Shown here piece by piece: positions 59,862 through 64,000 of a stretch of DNA of 64,000 nt. The DNA is from Cryptomeria japonica (lineage: Eukaryota; Streptophyta; Pinopsida; Cupressales; Cupressaceae): NCBI RefSeq assembly GCF_030272615.1, contig NC_081414.1:811245069-811309068 (forward strand). Direction: 5' to 3'. Within the stretch, counting starts at the first letter, position 1; each line of letters opens with the position of its first letter. The position numbers and the translations under genes are program-made. A model generated the notes under the pieces. The model was not told where the DNA came from, did no database searches, and saw nothing but the letters and a program-made list of their open reading frames with translations.

Positions 59862-60083
59862 TTTTGACATACAAATATTGGTGTTATGTGTTGTGGATGT
59901 TATTGTCTTTATGTTTCATACATTAATCTTTACCGATACTGCAATTAACTGATAAACTGTTTACCGACATTAAGTTTGGTTTACCGATACTAGGCATTAA
60001 TTTTGGATAAGTTGTTTTTGGTTTAAATTTATTAGACTACTGATTCACCCCCCCCCCCTCTCAATTGTCTCTGGGACCTAATA
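59862..60083 (+). repeat. Copia 3' LTR, right part
   Basis: Resumes with ACAAATATTGGTGTTATGTG, matching the 5' LTR from about 35870. It ends GGGACCTAATA where the 5' LTR ends GGACCTAACA. It contains a small local duplication around TTTGGTTTACCGATACTAGGC that the 5' LTR lacks. Confidence 0.92.
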
Positions 60084-60088
60084 GACTC
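60084..60088. repeat. Target-site duplication GACTC, right copy
   Basis: Partner of 35030-35034. It marks the outer limits of the Copia element and its nested passenger. Confidence 0.9.
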
Positions 60089-60545
60089 AGACTATGTTGG
60101 AACCCTAAACAAACTAAAATCAACTTTAGGGTTTTTTTCATCTTATATCTAGTACTATTTCATTGATAAATAAGAATAAAATGGTTGTTCCTCTCTTAGC
60201 CATTGATGGTGAATTTCATGGTGCACAGGGACCTCTGTTAAAGGTGATTTAGTTATATCACATTGTATCTGATATGTATATTTTTCAAGAACAACTACTT
60301 ATTTAATTTTGTGACAATCAAAGAGTGTTGAAGCTTGTCAAGAATCTAGTTTTTCATGAGGACACAAAGCACATAGATGTTAAATGTAATTACATTTGAG
60401 AGAAGTTAATGCACCACCATATGCGACTCCAGCATTGCCTCACAATTTCATAGATTGTTGATATACTCACCAAGCCTCTCAACAAGGTGAAATTTGAGTT
60501 GTTTCAAGGGTATATTTGTAGGAAAAATATACAAAGGGGAAAATC
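60089..60545 (+). pseudogene. Old Copia relic, 3' part (RNase H end)
   Basis: Joining 35034 to 60089 across the insertion restores the conserved Copia motif: GCVD from the left and SDYVGTLNKLKST from the right. Further on are FCDNQRVLKLVKN, FHEDTKHIDVKCNYI, EKLMHHHMRLQH and VDILTKPLNKVKFELFQG, the end of Copia RNase H. Stops interrupt the frame. AAAGGGGAAAA at 60533-60543 could be the polypurine tract. No LTR after it was recognised. Confidence 0.8.
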
Positions 60546-60592
60546 TTATCATAATTTTTCTATTATATATATTTCTTAACTTTATTCTATCA

Positions 60593-60665
60593 TTGTAGCT
60601 CAATGGTTTAGACTTTAATTTATTCTCTAGCATGTGGTAATGCAAATCATCGAATTGAGTTCTAC
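60593..60665 (+). ncRNA. tRNA-like sequence, possible SINE head
   Basis: TGTAGCTCAATGGTTTAGAC fits a Pol III A box and the D-arm of a tRNA. About 40 bases later CATCGAATTGAG partly fits a B box (TCGAAT core). The anticodon stem does not fold convincingly, so it is not a working tRNA. A SINE head or tRNA pseudogene is possible. No A-rich tail or TSD was identified. Confidence 0.3.
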
Positions 60666-60754
60666 CTTCTTCTATGCACTGTCACTTTCTCTTTTTGTCC
60701 CCCCAACCATTGGTTATAGAAACACTATTCAGTTGCCCCTCCTAACATTGGCTG

Positions 60755-61200
60755 ATCTAAACTTAACTTTGATGGCTCTCCAAAAGGTAACCTAGGTTTA
60801 GCAATAGGGGTTGATGTTTTAAGAGATGATAAAAACAAATTAGTTCATACTTATGTGGTTTTAACATAGGGGTCCTTACCTTTAATGATGTTGAGGTGCT
60901 AGCTACATTTCATGGTATTTCTTTAATTAAAGAAAAATGTTTTGACAAACTCATTATCAATGGTGATTTTCTAAATATGTCATCATGATGCTCAAAGGTA
61001 ATGCCTCCCTAGGATGGCCTATGAAAGATATTATAATAGATTCCTTCTCCAATCTCTCTTCATTTGGACATGTCAGATTTTCCCATAGCCTTCGAGAAGG
61101 GAACAAGTTAGTTGATAAATTGGAAAAAATGGGTTGTTTAATCCAAAATTTCAAATGTGGACATCTTTGCATGATCTCTCAAGGGAAATTTGTGTTAAGA
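60755..61200 (+). pseudogene. RNase H (RVT_3-type) relic, LINE-like
   Basis: Pieces in order: LTLMALQKVT-like start corresponding to F-DG-S-KGN (about 60765), GLAIGVDVLRDDKNKLVH (about 60798), a broken middle, then from 60985 GNASLGWPMKDIIIDSF, FGHVRFSHSLREGNKLVDKL and EKMGC. The F.H..REGN..VD..A order is the C-terminus of the plant RNase H found in LINE polyproteins. It is unrelated in detail to the fragment at 6.75 kb but from the same superfamily. Frameshifts and stops are present. Confidence 0.5.
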
Positions 61201-61242
61201 TTTGGGATGATCTTAACTCTAATATGGATTGATTATATTTAA

Positions 61243-63081
61243 ATTGCTATTTTTGAAATGGTCTTTTTAATTGTCTCTTCTCATCATTTCCCTTTGTGGG
61301 AAAAGAATCATCATTTATTAGAATGGACTACCTTCTTAAATTTCATTAAAGTTTATCTAATTTTATTTTTAATCTCCCAATTTCCTAATTTGGCTGATTC
61401 AATAATATTTAGAGCTATCAAGCTTCCACAATCCATATTAACATTCAACAATTCTTTCCAAATTCGATTGTATAAGACAATTTTAATCATCCACAATTGA
61501 ATCTAGAAATAATTATTGAACAATAATATTTTCTATTATGATTTAACTCTAACCGACCATCCAAGTGGTGAGTTAATTAAAATGGAGTCCAATAATTTTG
61601 AGTCCCTTTAAAAGGGTGGGGTGTTGTAGCCATTTTTTCAATAGTGAAATTTATTTTCCTATATTGAGACTATGACTAGTCATGATCCTTCTTTGTTTGC
61701 TATATTTTATCAGTCCTCAAAATATGGTAGGGTTTTCATTAGTGTGTTGTCCTTTACTATGTCAATGAAGGTCATTTGAGATTCTACTAGTCTCCTAGTG
61801 AAATTTTTTGCATTCACTAAGAAGCCAACAAAAAACCAAAAAATTGATTTCAAGAATTTTTCGATGGATGGCCAGAAAATTACTCAAATATAAAATGGGT
61901 TTAATAGGATGGATATCCCATAGGAATGGAAGGATTTTATTGAGGTTCTGATGAGATACGTGAATTTTAATGACCATTTTAGACACAACATAAAGATGAA
62001 TTTTTCTTTCAATATTTTCTCTTCTCTTTCTCAATTGATTGTGGTGGCTCAATTGAAACATAATGGGTTGCCATTCACTAGAGTTTATTTTTTATACTCT
62101 ATGATTTTAATTTGTTCCTCTCCCATTCTCATAGCCCCCAAACTAACCCTTCTTTTGTTGAGGAATTAAATCAATATTGAAAGCCTTTATCCCTTGGTAT
62201 TTTCACCATAACTAAGGCCACTCCCTAGAATTGTTCTCTCCTATATCAACCCTCAACACACTACAAAAGAAAATAATTTGATTCCCCTTCTTTTTCCCAC
62301 TTTTACAAACCAAGAAGTCATTTTAGATGCCCATCCACTTGGTCTACCTCCTCTATGTAATCCCCTAAGGATGTCCATCCTATTATTATTGGGTTTGTTC
62401 CTAACTTTCCTCTTTGGGAGCTCACTCCTAAGTCCCCTATTTCCATCTTGACCATATTGGTCTCTCTAAGATTACTAAGAAGGTAAATGATCTCTACAAG
62501 GTTTATAATATTCATAGTGAAATTATTAAATGTTGGTTCTTTGATCTAAGCATTGTGAAGTGTAAATATAATAGCTTTGAGTTTTTGGCAAAGGTTGAAG
62601 TGGGGGTAAAGTAATAGCCTTCTAAGGTTAAATATGAGGTGGTTTGGTCCATAGTGCATGATTTTGTTAAGAGACTTAACAAATGGGATTCCCTATGATG
62701 AAGTTAGTGTCCTCAAAGCTAATATGGTGTTAGGGGATGATGGACAGAATTTGTAGATGTATATCTCTTCTGTCTAGGATAAGTAGGATTCCTTAATGTG
62801 TTACATGGATGAAATTGTTTCTTTAAAAAGGGATATGGTTAACAAGACATTGACCTCAGTAAAGGTCTTATAGGAAGAGATTGAAACCTGAAGTGTAGAA
62901 ACATAAGAGGAATGTGAAGGCAACTACTGATGCAATAGAAATGTATAGAAAAAATCTATTGCCAATTTTGATACTTAGATCACTACCCCTGTGAAGGAGA
63001 TTTCTAGTGTTAAAAGTTTATCCTTTCTAGATTAATTAAATGTTCTTAGTTGCTATAGATTGTTGCAGATGTGATGGTGAT
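61243..63081. other. No gene recognised
   Basis: Short ORFs only. A weak CACTACAAAAGA sequence at about 62271 was not matched by an opposite terminus. A Lys/Glu-rich frame with many stops runs through 62600-63000 (for example DEIVSLKRDMVNKTL near 62810). It could be the end of an old gag/pol relic, but it has no diagnostic motif. Confidence 0.35.
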
Positions 63082-63954
63082 GTTGTTGAGTGGTTGTCAT
63101 TTATGTCAACATATTGGTTGGCATTGATGTCCCTGATGTTCTTGCTTTTGGTGATCCGAAATATACGTTCCCTGAATATTTGGTAGTCCAAAAACTGTGT
63201 TGATAGTGATCTAGATATTTCTAGTTATTAAATATGGTGTTGATCATTGGTATTCATGTATATCTTGAGTTCATTCTTATTTTTTATATTTTTGGGTAAT
63301 GGTGATTTTGTCTTGACTAAGTTCAAAATTTGAGGATGTGCAACAGATTGTGGTGTAGCATGTGTATAATGTTTTGGGTCCAAATATATAATGATTGTAT
63401 TGTGTTGATTTGACCGTCAATGTGTGTTGTGGTATGGTCTACTACTCTTTCCTTCCAACCACCTAAATGTTTAGTGTTGACCTAGATCTTTGTCTTGGCC
63501 GACATGGAAGATTATGCTTCTCAGAGATAGTATATATATGAGAATGATATAATTCATGTGGATATAAAAAAAGTGTGACATTGTGTTTGAAGATATGTGA
63601 TATTGGAAATGAAAGATCTGACTGTTAGTGATATGAGAGAGAGTGTTAGCCTTGAGGCACCGAAAATAGTTTGGTTTGTGCAGATTGTGTTTTAATGGTG
63701 GATTATTTCTTTATCTCTTTCTTCGGCAGTGAGCCCACCTATAGTGAGCACTTTGGTAGTGAGCCACCCTTCTTGGGTTTTTCACATCATATATGGTGTT
63801 TATTGTGTGATCTAGTGTATGTTCATATTTTCATGCTATATCTATGTTAATTAATTTTGTTGGTTTGGATCCAAATGTGAAAAGAATAAAGGTAATTATT
63901 TTACGTTATCGATTCATTCAACCCCCAATCTCTCAATTGCTTAGATATTCAACA
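63082..63954 (+). repeat. LTR of another retrotransposon (5' LTR, interior leaves the window)
   Basis: Ends GATATTCAACA directly before a Met-type primer-binding site, the same layout as the Copia 5' LTR at 36054. The start is probably TGTTGTTGAGTGG (63082) or TGTTGAGTGG (63085). It includes TTCAACCCCCAATCTCTCAATTG before the end, comparable to the C-rich pre-terminal segment of the 35-36 kb LTR. The lineage is probably Copia, and this is inferred. Confidence 0.65.
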
Positions 63955-63956
63955 AT

Positions 63957-63967
63957 TGGTATCAAAG
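63957..63967 (+). other. Primer-binding site, initiator tRNA-Met type
   Basis: TGGTATCAAAG, two bases after the LTR end, close to the standard TGGTATCAGAG. The element continues past 64000. Confidence 0.75.
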
Positions 63968-64000
63968 ATTTGGTTTCTTGGATAAGATCTTAACCACTTG

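Larger units (their letters stand above)
35035..60083 (+). mobile_element. Ty1-Copia LTR retrotransposon, 3' LTR split by a nested gypsy element
   Basis: The 5' LTR is 35035-36054, the interior 36055-40614, and the 3' LTR is in two parts (40615-41439 and 59862-60083). TSD GACTC flanks both ends. Without the insertion the element would be about 6.6 kb. The gag-pol frame has frameshifts and stops, so it is dead. The domain order protease-integrase-RT-RNase H is that of Copia. The lineage is perhaps Tork/SIRE-like, but not settled. Confidence 0.93.

Noticed and set aside
62266-62285. CACTACAAAAGA as a CACTA terminus
   Set aside because: No matching inverted terminus and no transposase nearby on that side.
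1-64000. Bacterial-type features (operons, ribosome-binding sites, CRISPR, prophage)
   Set aside because: All coding families, LTRs and repeats are those of a plant nuclear genome.

Overview
The window looks like intergenic, transposon-dominated DNA from a large-genome seed plant. The lineage is most likely a gymnosperm, probably a conifer, but this is inferred from the element types (very large LTRs, Athila/Tat-like Ty3-gypsy, Copia, chromovirus, CACTA and RNase H fragments) and not from a diagnostic host gene. DNA is AT-rich and almost every coding stretch is interrupted. The one intact candidate host gene is an F-box/kelch-type gene on the minus strand at 32202-33581. No rRNA, tRNA gene, CRISPR array or operon was seen.

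Layout. 1-3223: minus-strand remnant, perhaps the second ORF of a CACTA-type transposon. 3224-5803: no gene. 5804-5940: hairpin (MITE-like). 6207-8022: element with long inverted arms around an RNase H fragment. 8024-9960: dense array of GGATAAG/CTTATCC motifs, leading into a 4.34 kb tandem duplication (9268-13605 and 13606-17941). Each copy carries a decayed long ORF, and a TATA region follows at about 19.04 kb. 19640-24165: decayed minus-strand CACTA (tnp2) transposase. 24602-25370 and 26916-27708: related LTRs, the second attached to a truncated minus-strand chromovirus (27780-30130). 32202-33581: F-box gene.

From 33.99 to 60.55 kb there is a three-level nest. An old Copia relic (33990-35034, resuming at 60089-60545) is split by a younger Copia element (35035-60083, TSD GACTC). 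That element's 3' LTR is split by a Ty3-gypsy element (41440-59856, TSD CAAGG, LTRs starting TGTTG and ending CAACA). The gypsy element has giant LTRs (6170 and 5757 bp), and each carries a coding frame of about 900-1046 codons in U3, upstream of the TATA box. Comparing the two LTRs shows that their nonsense codons are private to one copy or the other, so this frame was open when the element inserted. The decayed ORF at 10.4-18.7 kb appears to be a distant relative, also sitting upstream of a TATA box. Pol of the same element carries an extra RNase H-like domain between protease and reverse transcriptase.

60.09-64.0 kb holds the tail of the old Copia relic, a tRNA-like/SINE-like head, an RNase H relic, unassigned sequence, and at the right edge one LTR plus primer-binding site of another element that runs out of the window.
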